Shown piece by piece: positions 1-11,375 of a stretch of 64,000 nt of DNA. Below the pieces are notes generated by a model. The model saw only the letters and a list, made by a program, of their open reading frames with translations, was not told where the DNA came from and ran no database searches. How positions within the stretch are numbered: the first letter of the stretch is position 1; each line of letters begins with the position of its first letter. This DNA is from Asterias rubens (Eukaryota > Echinodermata > Asteroidea > Forcipulatida > Asteriidae), in the NCBI RefSeq assembly GCF_902459465.1, contig NC_047065.1, forward strand, positions 5,018,309-5,082,308, given 5' to 3'. A program made the position numbers and the translations under genes.

Positions 1-38
1 GATTTGAAAGTTGGTGTTCCCCTACTCTTTTTTTTCAG

Positions 39-3000
39 AGTATGAAAACTTGACGAAGCAGTTCATGAAGCGAGATGACTGGTACATGTGGGTCAACATG
101 AAGAAAGGTCAAATCTCGATGCCTGTATTCCAGTCACTGGAAGCCTACTGGCCAGGCTTGCAGGTAACGTTAACATACAACTATTACTATGCAATGAAAT
201 CTCTCAGAAAAAGTTTGCTAATTATAATCAATTAGCCTTCATGGTTGGCTTGTGTGTAAAGCGCTCGCCTCTCACCAAGGTGACCCTGGTTCGATACCCG
301 GTCAGGGCCATATGTGAGTTGAGTTGTGCGTTGGCTCTCTGCTGTGCCACAATTGTTTTCCAGACCATCCGGGTATCCTCCCTCTGTAAAAATCAAACAC
401 TTTTTGATCTCTGGCTGTGCTCTGTGGTCATAATGGGTTGATGTGGCTGGCTGCCAAAGGCGCCCTTGCATGCCTGCTTCGCGAACACGTTGTAGACGCG
501 TCCTTCGCATATTCAGCTCTTAGCTGCGATTAAGGATGATTAGCCTCCCAAGTTATTGTTAATTATCAATACTATTTTAGGGTTTTCAGAATTTAAAATA
601 TCACTGGTTCGATGAGAGACCTTTTGGGGACAGTAGGTGGCTGCAGACTTACTCTCCCATAGACTAGTGTCCCTGGAATCACAGAGAGAGAGAAGGATCA
701 CCATCAACGCGACAAACATTCAAAGCCATTGGACACTTTCTGAACAGAACAGAAATTAAAAGTTCACAGATTTACAAATAACTTACAGGGTTTACAGAAG
801 GTATTGGTGAAAAACTTCCCTTGAAATAATATTCCATAAAATACTTTTTGAGAAAACATTAAAACAATTATCAATTCTCGATATCAAGAAAAACGGATTT
901 GTTTTAAACACATGTCATGACGCGGCAAAACTGACGAGAACAAGGGCGAGTTTTCCCGTTATTTTCTTCCGTCTCCGATGACCGATTGAGCCTAAATTTT
1001 CACAGGTTTGTTATTTTATAAATACAAGTTGTGATACACGAAGTGTGGGCCTTTGGACAATACTGTTTACCGTTGTCGTGCGACTGCTTTCACAACTTGT
1101 CCACTAGACTAGTTTGGCTGCCGAGGAGCCATCACCTTTCAAGAGTTATCTATCTAATCTAATATGTACACATGCTCCATAGCATAAGTGACTACGTTGA
1201 CAGTCGTTATGTATACAATTGAACAATTTTAAAAGTATGTTCTTAAAGTTGAAATCTTTTGTTCCGATTGATTACAGAGCCTTTTAGGGAAAACAGATGA
1301 GGCCATGAAGACTTTGCATAATTACCATCAAGTGTGGCGACAATTGGGATTCACTCCGGAGTTCTTCAATATTGTTACAAATAAAGCTATCGATAAAAGA
1401 GAAGGTTACCCACTGAGGCCAGGTATAAAATGGAAATATGTGTACTTACGTATGTGTACGGTAAATTATTTGTCGACCCAGGTAATTTAAAAACAATTCT
1501 AAATTTGAAAAGAGCATAATCTTTGCTTCAATGCTGTTCAAACCCCATGTTGATACCTTCTTTGGTTCAAGAGTTGTGAAGGCTAAGCATCAAGAGATAC
1601 GAGTGAATGAAACAAGTTTAAAGTTGAGTTGTTTATTGAACATACAAAGGCACATCTTCTTTGTATCTTTGTGTCCTTGAGCAAGATGCTTTGCTTTAAT
1701 TGTTTCTCTTCACCTAGGGGTATGTACAGGTACCTGTGAGGTTAGGGGTTGATATTGTGTTTGAAAAAGCATTCGGAGAGCCACGGCAGCCAAGGGGTTG
1801 TGTACTCCCCAGGGTGCTGAGAAAGATTACAGGAATGTTATCGACCCAATGACCAGGGGTGGAGTTCACAAAGAGTTAAGACTAGTCTTATCTCGAGTTA
1901 GGGCGTGTTACTCGTCTTAGGAAAGTTTTTAATATATCCTAGGACAAGTCCTAACCTAACTCTCTGTGTGACATTAACCACTGGGCGCTAATGTAAAGCA
2001 CATTGGTACATAATTGTAACCTGCGCTATACAAGAACTAGTTTTGATCATCATTATCCATCTTTCTTTATTGAATTCGAATGCAGAGCTAATAGAGAGTG
2101 TGATGTACCTATACCAAGCAACCAAAGATCCATATCTTTTAGAAGTTGGACGAGACATCCTCACATCAATAGAGACAAGTGCTTGGACACCGTGTGGATA
2201 CACAAGTGTAAGTAACAGACCAAAACTTTGTGTTTTTCAGTTGTCTATTGCACTCAACAAAGCAAAAGAGAGGAGTTCAGGTGGGCAATGTTTCCTAAAG
2301 AGCTGGGCCCAGGGGCCGATTTCACAAAAAGCTAAGATTGATCTTAGCTGCAAATCAACCCTAGTTGCTAAGTAAAGTGTAAAATGTCACAATTTAAATC
2401 GCTATGACAATTTATCTTACAATGAATTTTAGTAGACAGCATTTTTCCTCTGGTAAGGGGGCACTCAATGTGGGAAATATAAGTTTGTACTTGAACCATA
2501 GAGCTATATATATTGACTAGAGCGCTAACTTGCTCTGCGTTTTGAAGCCACCCTGGGCGCAGACATGTTTGATGTGTTGTGTGATTACAGAACGATCTTA
2601 ATTTTAGGAGAACACACATTGCCGCGATTTTTTTTTACATTCGGCGTGGGCGCTTACATACGCGACTGTCCATTTGCGTACTTCCGCGCTATGAAAACTG
2701 TAAGTTCGACTTGATTGACGTACTAAAAAAAGTATACGCGCCTTTTAAACATGACGCACATGACGCTCGCAGTTTGTACGCTCATCAACTCGGATTGTGC
2801 GTTTACATTTGCTGCATTTTTTGGTTCGATGACACAAATAAAAGAACAAACCCACTATCATGCAAATAGCCGTACAATTGCCGTACAAAATTTCAAGCTT
2901 TGTATTGGTTTGTACATAATCATGGATGCGCCCACACGGCTTCAAAACCTTAGTGCGTGTATATCGGGGTGTTAGCGCTCTAGTCAATATATATAGCTCT

Positions 3001-3702
3001 ATAACTTGAACCTACCTAAGGGTCGACAGCAAGAGCACAGGGCATCAGGCAATTGCCATGGTATGGATTAATTCTAGGCCTGCTGCCAATGCAATTTTGT
3101 GCTTTACAGTTCTTTGTAAGTATCTAAAAACAACCCTGATCAGCTGAAAGCCTTAAATCCTGAGGTATACATTAACCATGTGGCCATTTTGGTCTGATGC
3201 CCAATATTTAGAAGAGTGTATTACTATTGCAATCTCATTTTTCTAATCTCATTATTACAACTGTTTGCTGCAGGTAAAAGACGTCCGGAATCACAAGCTC
3301 GATAACCGTATGGAGTCGTTCTTTCTCTCCGAAACCACAAAATACCTCTACCTCCTGTTCGATCAGGACAACTTCTTGCATAACAACGGTAACCACGGAG
3401 ATGTCATCAAGACCCCCCACGGAGAATGTGTCCTCAACGCCGGCGGTTATATTTTCAACACGGAGGCTCACCCGATCGACGTGGCAGCTCTGGACTGCTG
3501 CCACCGGGCAAAAGACGTCAATGTTTTAGAGACAATGCTAGAGGCCTTACACGGACGCCGTGAAAAGTTTGAATTTGTGACGGATTATTTAGAAAAAAAA
3601 GCTGTGCATTGGAGCTCTGAAGGACTACCTGAGGTGGCTAATTGCTCGGTGAAATCTTTCGGAAGTAGGTGGTCGTTAATGGGGGAGATGATGGACCCAT
3701 GA
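39..3702 (+). CDS. EDEM2: EDEM2, ER degradation-enhancing alpha-mannosidase-like protein (3' exons, partial)
   Basis: Exons 39-163, 1278-1422, 2086-2207 and 3274-3702 join in frame across GT-AG introns and give the last about 273 residues; the N-terminal part lies before the window. The product is a GH47 family protein that acts in the ER lumen on N-glycans of misfolded glycoproteins (ER-associated degradation). Visible GH47 landmarks are [32 protein letters not shown] (catalytic-region Glu after YPLRP), [14 protein letters not shown] and [11 protein letters not shown] (the Thr of TEAHP is the calcium ligand in the family). The wording matches EDEM2 more closely than EDEM1 or EDEM3, notably [22 protein letters not shown] and CCHRAKD. 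The tail after the domain is short and poorly conserved, as expected. Introns contain a SINE-like copy (243-540), a family-B MITE (719-1071) and a 9-bp-TSD element (2498-3003). Confidence 0.93.
243..540 (+). mobile_element. tRNA-derived SINE, copy 1
   Basis: The head reads like a pol III promoter: a tRNA-like box A region at about 245-268 and a box B (GGTTCGATACC) at 288-298. The body, including a TGGCTGGCTGCCAAAGGCGC motif, is shared with an inverted copy at 58255-58530. It lies in an EDEM2 intron. Confidence 0.75.
719..1071 (-). mobile_element. Family B MITE, truncated copy
   Basis: It begins with AAAGCCATTGGACACTTTC, shares the core of the full copies at 19019-19393 and 53902-54280 in the opposite orientation, and lacks the second terminus. 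It lies in an EDEM2 intron. Confidence 0.75.
1857..1977. mobile_element. Family E palindromic repeat, degenerate
   Basis: A short stretch rich in CTCGAGTTAGG / CCTAACTC motifs, related to the better copies at 9376-9531 and 55386-55547. It lies in an EDEM2 intron. Confidence 0.5.
2498..3003. mobile_element. 506-bp TIR element with 9-bp target duplication
   Basis: Inverted ends of about 32 bp (ATAGAGCTATATATATTGAC inward to GCGCTAAC) lie at 2498-2529 and 2972-3003. ACTTGAACC flanks both sides (2489-2497 and 3004-3012). No ORF of note lies inside, so it is non-autonomous. The 9-bp duplication fits a Mutator-like element better than hAT (8 bp). It lies in the EDEM2 intron before the last exon. 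Confidence 0.85.
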
Positions 3703-5081
3703 TCACATTCATACAAAATTAAAAATTAAAATTTATCCCTTTGCTATCTATTCAATCATGCAAAGCCGTAGATCCATTTACAAATGACATCCTTGCCATT
3801 TAGGGACCTTGTCAAAGTAAGTCCAGGACAACCAATGGATATATATAGCCCAAGACAAAGAATTTTGCCTGACATTGTATCACCTTGTTTGAAATTGGGT
3901 TTCAGAGAAAACATGGTAGAAGTTCAAAGTGCCTGGATCACTATCTACTGGTAAACAAGCAAGGGTCGATAAATGTCTCAATTAAAAATATCACTACATT
4001 TATTTGTCAAATGCAATGACCTCAAAACCTTCCAGATCGCTCCAAATCTGTACAGTTGTTATACATCATTTAATCAGCCAGTCAAACCAAGGAGCACTCC
4101 AAGGGGTACATTGGCAAGGGGCTTGTCTTTAGTGCACCGGAGAACTGTGTAACTTACAGCAAGTAAGCCCACGTCTCTCATAGATCGAAAATCCAACAAA
4201 TATTTTACATCAGCAATTTGTTTATCCGACTACCTGTCCTCGATTCATTTTGACAAGACCCCTCCTGCTGCTGTGTGAATTTAGCTCTCAGCCTTGTTTT
4301 GGTTACCGACGGACAAAGGTCAAGTGAAAGAATCAAGATATCTTAAGTCAAAAGTTTAGAGACCAAAATCAGCACACCTCTTGATGCTTGGTGGAAAACA
4401 TAATTTTTTTCGATCAAAGTATTTGTGCAATAAATTAAGATTTCTTTGAGCTAATCTTTTACCATTCTTTAAATACTTTTAAAAAAATGAAGGGTGCTTT
4501 GCAACTTTGTTCTGGTTTCTCTCCCACCAAAATTATAATGTGGTGAAATGTTCATTTAAAATAAATATTTAAAAAAAAATCTAAGTGAAAATAAGGAGAA
4601 ATTAGTACAATCTCTTCAAAACAGTTCTATAATTTAGTTAAATTAATTTCTACTGCCTAACAAATGAACAAGTGCACCAATGCTTTCAACGATCAAACCT
4701 CAAAATGCTTCATTTTGTCATGGAATTTTGTGCTATCGGACTTTGATTTTGATTTGTAACTACTAATTGTTTATTGTACCTGATTTAAATAAATCACTGT
4801 AGCTCGCAAGCCTGGAGAAACTTTCAAACTTTATTTGAAACCGAAACAATTATTTATAATATAACTAGAGGGCAAACAAATCCATGTGACGCAGCCCAAC
4901 AGGAATAATTTTGGCCCTTGGGAAAATGGTGCCGACCATTTATATAACGCAGGTCACACTACCAACATTCTGCAAGGGGAACGTTGTATGTAGTTAACCT
5001 ATAGTGATTTAAGCCCAACGTAGGCCATCGCTGTTTGTGTGTAAATAGAGTGCCCCCTCTATTTCTATTATAAATCTTTGG
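3703..5081. other. EDEM2 3' flank, no other gene seen
   Basis: AT-rich sequence after the EDEM2 stop. A candidate AATAAA for EDEM2 lies at 4429-4434. No convincing coding exon was seen on either strand. Confidence 0.5.
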
Positions 5082-5462
5082 TTAAAGACACTGGACACTA
5101 TTGGTAATTGTCAAAGACTAGCCCTCACAGTTTGTGTATCTCAACATATGCATAAAATAACTAACCTGTGAAAATTTGAGCTCAATCGGTCATCAAAGTT
5201 GCGAGATAATAATGAAAGAAGAAAACACCCTGGTCACACGAAGTTGTGTGCGTTTAGATGGTTGATTTCGAGACCTCAAGTTCTAAATCTGAGGTCTTGA
5301 AATCAAATTTGTGGAAAATTACTTCTTTCTTGAAAACTATGGCACTTCAGAGGGAGCCGTTTCCCATAATGTTTTATACCATCAACCTCTCCCCATTACT
5401 CATCACCAAGAAAGGTTTTATGCTAATTTGTGATTATTTTGAGTAGTGTCCACTGCCTTTAA
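5082..5462. mobile_element. Family A MITE (TTAA ends), near full length
   Basis: Starts TTAAAGACACTGGACACTAT and ends AGTGTCCACTGCCTTTAA, with an internal hairpin around GAGACCTCAAGTTC / GAGGTCTTGAAATC. TTAA sits at both ends. The ORFs inside are artefacts of the repeat. Confidence 0.85.
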
Positions 5463-6297
5463 AAACAGTAAAATACTTTAAATAATTTTGTAAACAATTT
5501 AACTTTGACTTTCACTCCAACATGGAATTCAAGTACTATACGGGTCAAGTTATTGAGGGTGCAATTTTACAGGAGTTAATTTTTAAAATGTCAAATAATA
5601 ACCTTTATTTACTTCAAAATACCGATGAAGAAAAGAAAATAAGGAAGAAGACCAGTGCAACTCACATTATTGAAAATATTTACCAACTTTATTTCTAATG
5701 TTAAATATAAATTATATACAAATAAATAAAATCTCAAAGTATTTTGAGAAGGAGACAAAGTTTCAATAAAAAGATGTCTGTTTTGTGAAACAATGTTGTT
5801 GTTGACTTGTCTAGTTTCGGAGAACCTCTAATTCTAAAGCTGATGATGCAACTTTGATTATAAAGCATGAACGGCCAAACTAGCTTGCCACATTTTTACC
5901 TCATAAGATACTGTAGCTTGCCTATTAGAACCAGCCATCTGATTTATTACAAATCCTGGGAAAGAGGGTGCCACATTATTCTCCACAACCCCATCCCCAC
6001 GGTTAGATCGACAGGCTGCGTGCTTTGCTCAATCATTACCCCATGAATATTAAGGTCAAGTTGGCAATAACAGGCCTGCATGGTTCGTTTTTGTAAAGGG
6101 GCAAGGGCACCAAGGCATTTTCTCCTCGGTAAAGGGCACCCTACATGTATGAGGAAATTGCTAATTTCTACTGGAGCGTTTTTAGGGCAGAGTGCATGGA
6201 GGAAATCGCTTCCGTTCCCTCCATGAGAAATCAGGCCTACAATATTAATGATCATTCAGTCGTTATTCCTCATGATTGAGTTCCCGGTGTTATGTCG
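5463..6297. other. Convergent intergenic region
   Basis: It lies between the EDEM2 3' flank and the 3' end of the minus-strand coiled-coil gene. TTTATT at 5943-5948 (AATAAA on the minus strand) could be that gene's poly(A) signal, about 350 bp past its stop. No coding sequence was recognised. Confidence 0.4.
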
Positions 6298-9200
6298 TCA
6301 TCTTGAGGTAGAGCGAGCATTGTGACGCTGCTGCACCTCATTGGTACCCATCATTGGGTAAGGAACACCAAACTGATCACATGTTCTCCTAAGTGCTTTC
6401 TCGTACTCCTTGTTCAGTTTGGCAGACTGCTGAAGTGCATATTTCAGGTCCTCGATTTCCTCAAAAAAGCCCTAGAAAAAATGAGAGCGTTGACTCAGTT
6501 CAGAGTTTCACAACGTTCCAATTTTATTATTAATGTGGTTATATGTTGAACGTGATCGAGAACCTTACCTCATCAAGTCCACGCAGTTCCTTTTTCAGTT
6601 TCTTCTTTTCTTTTGCGAGTTGGTCTCTTTCTTTCTTCAACTGCTGCACTGGAGGGGGAAAAAAAAACATATTCAGAAGACGTCAGAGTATCTATTGGGA
6701 AAAGTGGTCGGATTTGCATAGAACCCAGTCTGAATCATCCCGGGGTCAGATGTGGATTGGTTTTTCAGTTCATATCTGGTTGCGTGGGTTTTTCCCTGGA
6801 ATAGTTCACTGTGGTTTTCCTCCCACATCTAAAAGTGAAACTTCCTTCCTTGTCTTCTCTCAATTTGGTTTTTGGTTAGTCCTCAGATGCACAGCCAGAA
6901 TAAATCAAATTAAAGACAAACAGCTCTCCATTTCTCGTTACCAAGTAAGTTTTATGCTAACAATTATTTTGAGTAATTACCAGTAGTGTCCACTGCCTTT
7001 AAATGAAATTACAAAACTGAATATGACCTTGGAGCCCCTTCTTTAAAGTCCAATGCAAATAAGCCTTACGAAATAATAGACAGTTACCTTGTTTGTCAAT
7101 GTACGGAGAGACGCTGCGCGACCTGCTCCTTCCGCTACGCCTCCTGTGACCTCTAGGGGTCATGGACCTTTCCAGTCGCTGGACCTGCTCTCTTGATCGT
7201 GTCAACTGTCTCTCCAAGTCTTGAATTCTGAGCTGAAATTAGAAAAGAAGTCAGGACATTGTGTGGTTTGAGTGCGATGGTGTGAGCCATTTTCAAGATT
7301 AATAATAATAATAATAATAATAATAATCTAAGCATTTATATAGCGTTCTTACTCAAAAAAGGTACCACAACGCTTTACAACAAATTAACAAGCAATTAAA
7401 TATAAATGTTGCACAAGTGGACTTACATGTACTCAGTTGCGTAAAGTTTAGTGAAATCGGCTGCGGAGCCCAACTTCACAGGGGCACTTAAGCAGAAATA
7501 ATGCATAACAATTATCTGCTTAGCAGAAATGAGCAGGGCACCAGTCACAAAATAGTAAATGCGACACGGTAGATTGGATGGTAACCTTATTTAAGAAGCA
7601 TAATTTTAGCAGCTCTTTGAAATGGGCCCTGGATTCGAACCCAATACCCTGATGACCTGCACACAGAACTCAAGTCTGATGCGCTACACAGCTCTGCCTT
7701 GCACAACTGATTTAAGCTCTCCTTCATTCTTCATCTACTTTAGCAGTTCAGTTTAATGGTAAGCAGCTTAGAAATTGACCTCCCCCCCCCCCCACCCACA
7801 AAGACAGTAAAATAACAAATGAATTAAAAGACAAAAAACTAAGAAGGATTACATTTAAGGCTGCAATGGTCTCTGTGTTTGCTGTATTCGTCCTCAATTC
7901 TTTCTCATAACGCTTCATTAATTTGTTGTGCATTGTCAGTAACCTGAATAATATAAATCATTTTAGAAAATAAAAGATTAGTAAAAAAACACAATACCTG
8001 TCCAGGGCTCACATTTTTAAGAAACACTCCACCACTCATATAACTATTGTATTAGCTAACCTTGTGGTTTGGAATTTAAAAGCCTGAAAGTTTTAACACT
8101 GGTCAGTGAATCATTCAAAAGTATGTTATTGAAAAAAACACTGGAGTGCAGGATATATGTAGTTGTGGGGATGCTGGCCGAGTTCTTATATCCGAGACAA
8201 GATACAAAGTTTTACAATGAAGGGGAAACACCTGCAGTAAACAAACATACAAGGCACGCCTAAATTCATTAATGAAAAGGTACAGCTGAATGCATTAAAT
8301 AAATGGGGCACTGGGGATAAAGGATTGTGTGTATCCAGTAAGTTTTTTTTTCGAGGAACACAAAGTCAAAGACCAGACCAGATCTATTGAAAACAAAGTG
8401 GATAAAATTAATAGAATCAAAAATAAACTGAGCTTATACCTGTCAGCTCTCTTCTGTTCATCTGTCTTGTCTTGTTTATTATTAGCTGGTGGGATGCGTT
8501 GTAAAGGCTTCAAATAAGACGATCTGTAGCCCGGTGGATCTGTCTGGACTCCAACACTTAAATACAAGGGTACAGTACGTTATCATCCCTTCTACTATTT
8601 ACATCTTACTTGCAAAGGGGGTTCAAAAAGGGGACAAAACATTTCTCCACAAACATTTTATAGATCTCCACGCCCCAATATCTCTCTACATGACTTTTGA
8701 CTGTTACAATTCAGTTACTTATTTTAATTTGTCTATACAATTGTACCTGCTTAGTTTTGAACGAATTAGTGCCTTTTGTTTAGTGCCCTAGAGCAAAAGG
8801 TGCTATGAGCCCTATAAGTTTTAATATGTAGCAGGCGTGATGTACTTGGCCCTAAGAGAAACATGGGAAAATTTGGTCAAGTAGTATGGGCTGACATGTA
8901 CACATGGTGTAGACTTTTTCATGCTATTTCAGAGTTTGCCTGAAAGGAACACGTTGCCTTGGATCGGTCGAGTTGGTCTTTGAAAAGCGTTTGTAACCGT
9001 TTGTTATAAAATGCATACGGGTAGAAAGATATTTTAAAAGTAGAATATAATGATCCACACAAGTATCACTCGAAATTGCGTGGTTTTCCTTTCTCCTCGT
9101 CTCAAATGAAAACCACGCAATTTCGAGGCATATTTGTGTGGATCATTGTATTCTACTTTTAAAACCTCTTTCTAACCATTTGCATTTCATAACAAATGGT

Positions 9201-10944
9201 TTCAAACGCTTTTTATAGACCAACTCGTCCGATCCAAGGCAACGTGTTCCTTTAATTTTTAAGTGACTGGCTAGCAGACTAGTTCCAGCTTGTCATATCA
9301 AAAAATGTTCAAACTTTTTCATTAGTCAATGATATTTGGATGACTTTCAACACTGAACTAGCCAGCCTGCCGTCAATTTCACCAAACTTTTCCTAACTTA
9401 CTTAGGACGGGTTCAGTTCCGTATCTAAATACATAGGTCACATTAACCCCATCCGAAGTTAGGACGAGTTACTTGTCGAGTTAGAACTCCTAACTCGAGT
9501 TAGGATTAATCCTAGCGTTTCGTGAAATCTGCTGCAGACCACTTGGGGAGTCTTGGACTGGTCCTCAGGTGTTTTAACTAGCATTTGGCTAGCGGCCGGA
9601 CCACTAATAATATCAAAGTCTTATTTAGCACACGTATCTACATGTACCACAAGGTACACAAACTTACAGCATACAGCAGCCACAGCCAGGATAAGTGCAC
9701 TGGGTTCTTTTTACATGCGTTACAAAACACATGGTACCTACGGCTTTACGTCCCATCCGAAGGACGAAGCAATGGTAAGTGTTTTGCCTTGAGGACACTA
9801 AGTGTCACGACTGGCAATTTGAACCCACACTCTGCTGATCAGAAACACTAGAGTTTGAATTTGGTGCTCTTAACCGCTCGGCCATGACACTTCAATGGAA
9901 AAACATAGGGGAAAACACTACATCTTTAATCGCAACTTTCAAAATTTTAGGAAGATATCATAAAATAACTATATTCTACTGTACAGACAATTGCCCCAGA
10001 GACCAATATTTGCCTCTCAGTCTCGGCTCCAACTTGAAACTAACTGTTAATATTTGCCTGCCTACCTTCTGTTGTGGATATGATCTCTCAGAAGTTTCTC
10101 TCTCTGCAGCCTTTCGTTGATATCTCTTAACTCCAGCTCTAAGGATGTGTTGCGTCTTTTCAGTTTCTTGAGTTTCTTCATCATTTTCTCATTCTGAGCT
10201 GAGAGCTTTATCATCAATGAAAAGGTTGAAAATTATACATGTTATTATGCCTTGCGTATTTATTGAAAATGAGAACCGAAAACTTAATTAAATGCTGGAT
10301 TAATTCTTTTGGGTAGGCCTGCCTACAAGTATAAATTTATTAACAGAGGCCATGACGACCTATGCATGCCTATACCTTACTACTACCTAGTAATAGAACT
10401 GAGGTTCGTTTGGCTATCGTCTCCGCGAACCGTAGCCGAACGAACCCCTTAGTTCTAGGAGTAGCCTATACCCGTCTTCTAAGTTATACGAATACAATTG
10501 TAATTGTTAACTCTAGACTATAGCTAGACTAGAGTGCCCACGGATTTCAACTCAATTCAGAAATTTCTTTGCACTTTTTTTTAGATGGATTGCATTTTAG
10601 TTTTACAGCACTTGTTTACGGTAACCTGCGATCAATGATACAACCTATAGCTAGTTATTTATACATCTTAACACAGAAATAAGGCTCTTAATAATATAAA
10701 TACATCTAATTATACTATTGCCGGTGCCCTATTTTTCAAATGCACAGAAAATGCAGCATGTAGTTGAATACAAAAAGTTTATTCATGAATGCATGATCAT
10801 GATCATGATGAATTTATTATAGTGTGAGAGTTTCGAAACTCGTTCCAACCAAAATTATTAAAACCCCAACCATGGCTTATATTTTGACAAATATTTCCAA
10901 AAAATACGTACCATGAAACAGTGGTGGACAGGAGGGATGTCCAT
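6298..10944 (-). CDS. Coiled-coil protein with CEP290-like C-terminus (complete, 7 coding exons)
   Basis: Exons in transcription order: 10944-10912 (ATG, MDIPPVHHCFM), 10193-10066, 8556-8440, 7943-7853, 7232-7088, 6648-6569 and 6471-6298 (stop TGA). All phases agree and give 768 nt, 255 residues. The protein is charged and mostly coiled coil: KMMKKLKKLKRRN near the N-terminus, a linker with SVGVQTDPPGYRSS, LRIQDLERQL helices, an Arg/Ser-rich patch (GRSRSRSVSP), then LKKELRGLDE and GFFEEIEDLKYALQQ. The last segment closely recalls the C-terminal end of the ciliary protein CEP290 (FFEEIEDLKY), but the gene is about a tenth of CEP290's length. A centrosomal or ciliary role is inference. The exon-3 acceptor is AAG, not CAG, which lowers certainty there. 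It is divergent from the P450, with 431 bp between start codons. Confidence 0.75.
6690..6880 (+). repeat. Dispersed-repeat-like motif in intron
   Basis: Contains GGTTTTCCTCCCACATCTAA and a GTGGGTTTTTCCCTGG motif. I associate such motifs with dispersed repeats in invertebrate genomes, but no second copy is present in the window, so this is a weak call. Confidence 0.3.
6910..7002. mobile_element. Family A MITE, internally deleted (93 bp)
   Basis: TTAAAGACA at the left is joined directly to the right-hand third of family A (CTCGTTACCAAGTAAGTTTTATGC through GTCCACTGCCTTTAA). It lies in an intron of the coiled-coil gene. Confidence 0.8.
7300..7384 (-). mobile_element. CR1/L2-type non-LTR retrotransposon 3' end with (ATT)n tail
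   Basis: On the minus strand it reads TGTAAAGCGTTGTGGTACC, then AACGCTATATAAATGC, then an (ATT)n microsatellite. The same 3' end follows a reverse-transcriptase C-terminus at 19475-19672. It lies in an intron of the coiled-coil gene. Confidence 0.7.
7470..7699 (-). mobile_element. tRNA-derived SINE with body
   Basis: The minus-strand head (7699-7624) has a box-A-like AGCTGTGTAGCGCATCAGA and box B GGTTCGAATCC. The body continues with TTTCAAAGAGCTGCTAA and GCAGATAATTG / TGAGCAGGGCACCAG. Related body motifs recur inside the 10.6-kb units (for example 22501-22560 and 30705-30765). Confidence 0.6.
8941..9255. mobile_element. Family C foldback MITE
   Basis: AAAGGAACACGTTGCCTTGG at the left mirrors CCAAGGCAACGTGTTCCTTT at the right. 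Almost the whole 315 bp folds back on itself around a central region near 9085-9110. The right end has TTAA. It lies in the coiled-coil gene's intron. Confidence 0.85.
9376..9531. mobile_element. Family E palindromic MITE
   Basis: Opens TTTCACCAAACTTTTCCTAA and closes with GCGTTTCGTGAAATC, with internal TAACTCGAGTTAGGA palindromes. The same family occurs at 55386-55547. Confidence 0.7.
9590..9890 (-). mobile_element. SINE with tRNA-Leu/Ser-like head
   Basis: The minus-strand head (9890-9802) is tRNA-like: ATGGCCGAGCGGTTAAGAGC (box A), a long variable arm, GGTTCAAATTGCC (box B) and matching GTGTCA / TGACAC ends. The body that follows includes GCTTCGTCCTTCGGATGGGA and AAGAACCCAGTGCAC, conserved-looking SINE core motifs. 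The anticodon arm is degraded, so it is not a working tRNA gene. Confidence 0.7.
10380..10465. repeat. Imperfect inverted repeat (about 85 bp)
   Basis: AGTAATAGAACTGAGGTTCG at the left mirrors CGAACGAACCCCTTAGTTCT at the right, forming a hairpin in the first intron of the coiled-coil gene. Confidence 0.6.
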
Positions 10945-11375
10945 TCTTGGTATCTGAAGCTAGCTGGAGGTTGTTTAAAACTGCAAAATATGTGTGGTTT
11001 GTTGAAGAACTGCCAAGTTCTTTGAAAGTTCCGCCGTAAACAATCTTTAAAATTGCACAGTCACAACACAAGGGGGCGCTGTTGCTTATTTCCCTGCAAA
11101 ATTTCGGTTTAGGCAGTTGGGAGTGTGCGGGTTTTCTCATTATTTTCTACATGCCATTAATTTTGTGGATTCACCATCATAATCATTAATCATTTAAAAC
11201 AAAAACAAATAAATTGATATTTTGCAGGTTTTTTGTTTAGGATAACTGTAAAATAATACTATTATATATTTTTGTTTGCAGGGAGACTGACAAAGCACAC
11301 CAATGAATTTTGCTCTTCTGCAGGGAGGGGAGGTTGAGTGACTGACCCTGGACCACCACCATTGATCAACCTCGT
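10945..11375. promoter_or_regulatory. Divergent (bidirectional) promoter region
   Basis: 431 bp separates the inferred ATG of the minus-strand coiled-coil gene from the P450 ATG. It must contain both 5' UTRs and both start sites. No TATA box stands out, and the region is not obviously CpG-rich. Confidence 0.5.

Noticed and set aside
5258-5446. Small protein frames starting MVDFETSSS here and at 17987-18181
   Set aside because: They lie inside family A MITEs and recur only because the repeat does.
9802-9890. Functional tRNA gene (Leu or Ser type)
   Set aside because: The anticodon stem does not pair well and the sequence continues into a SINE body.
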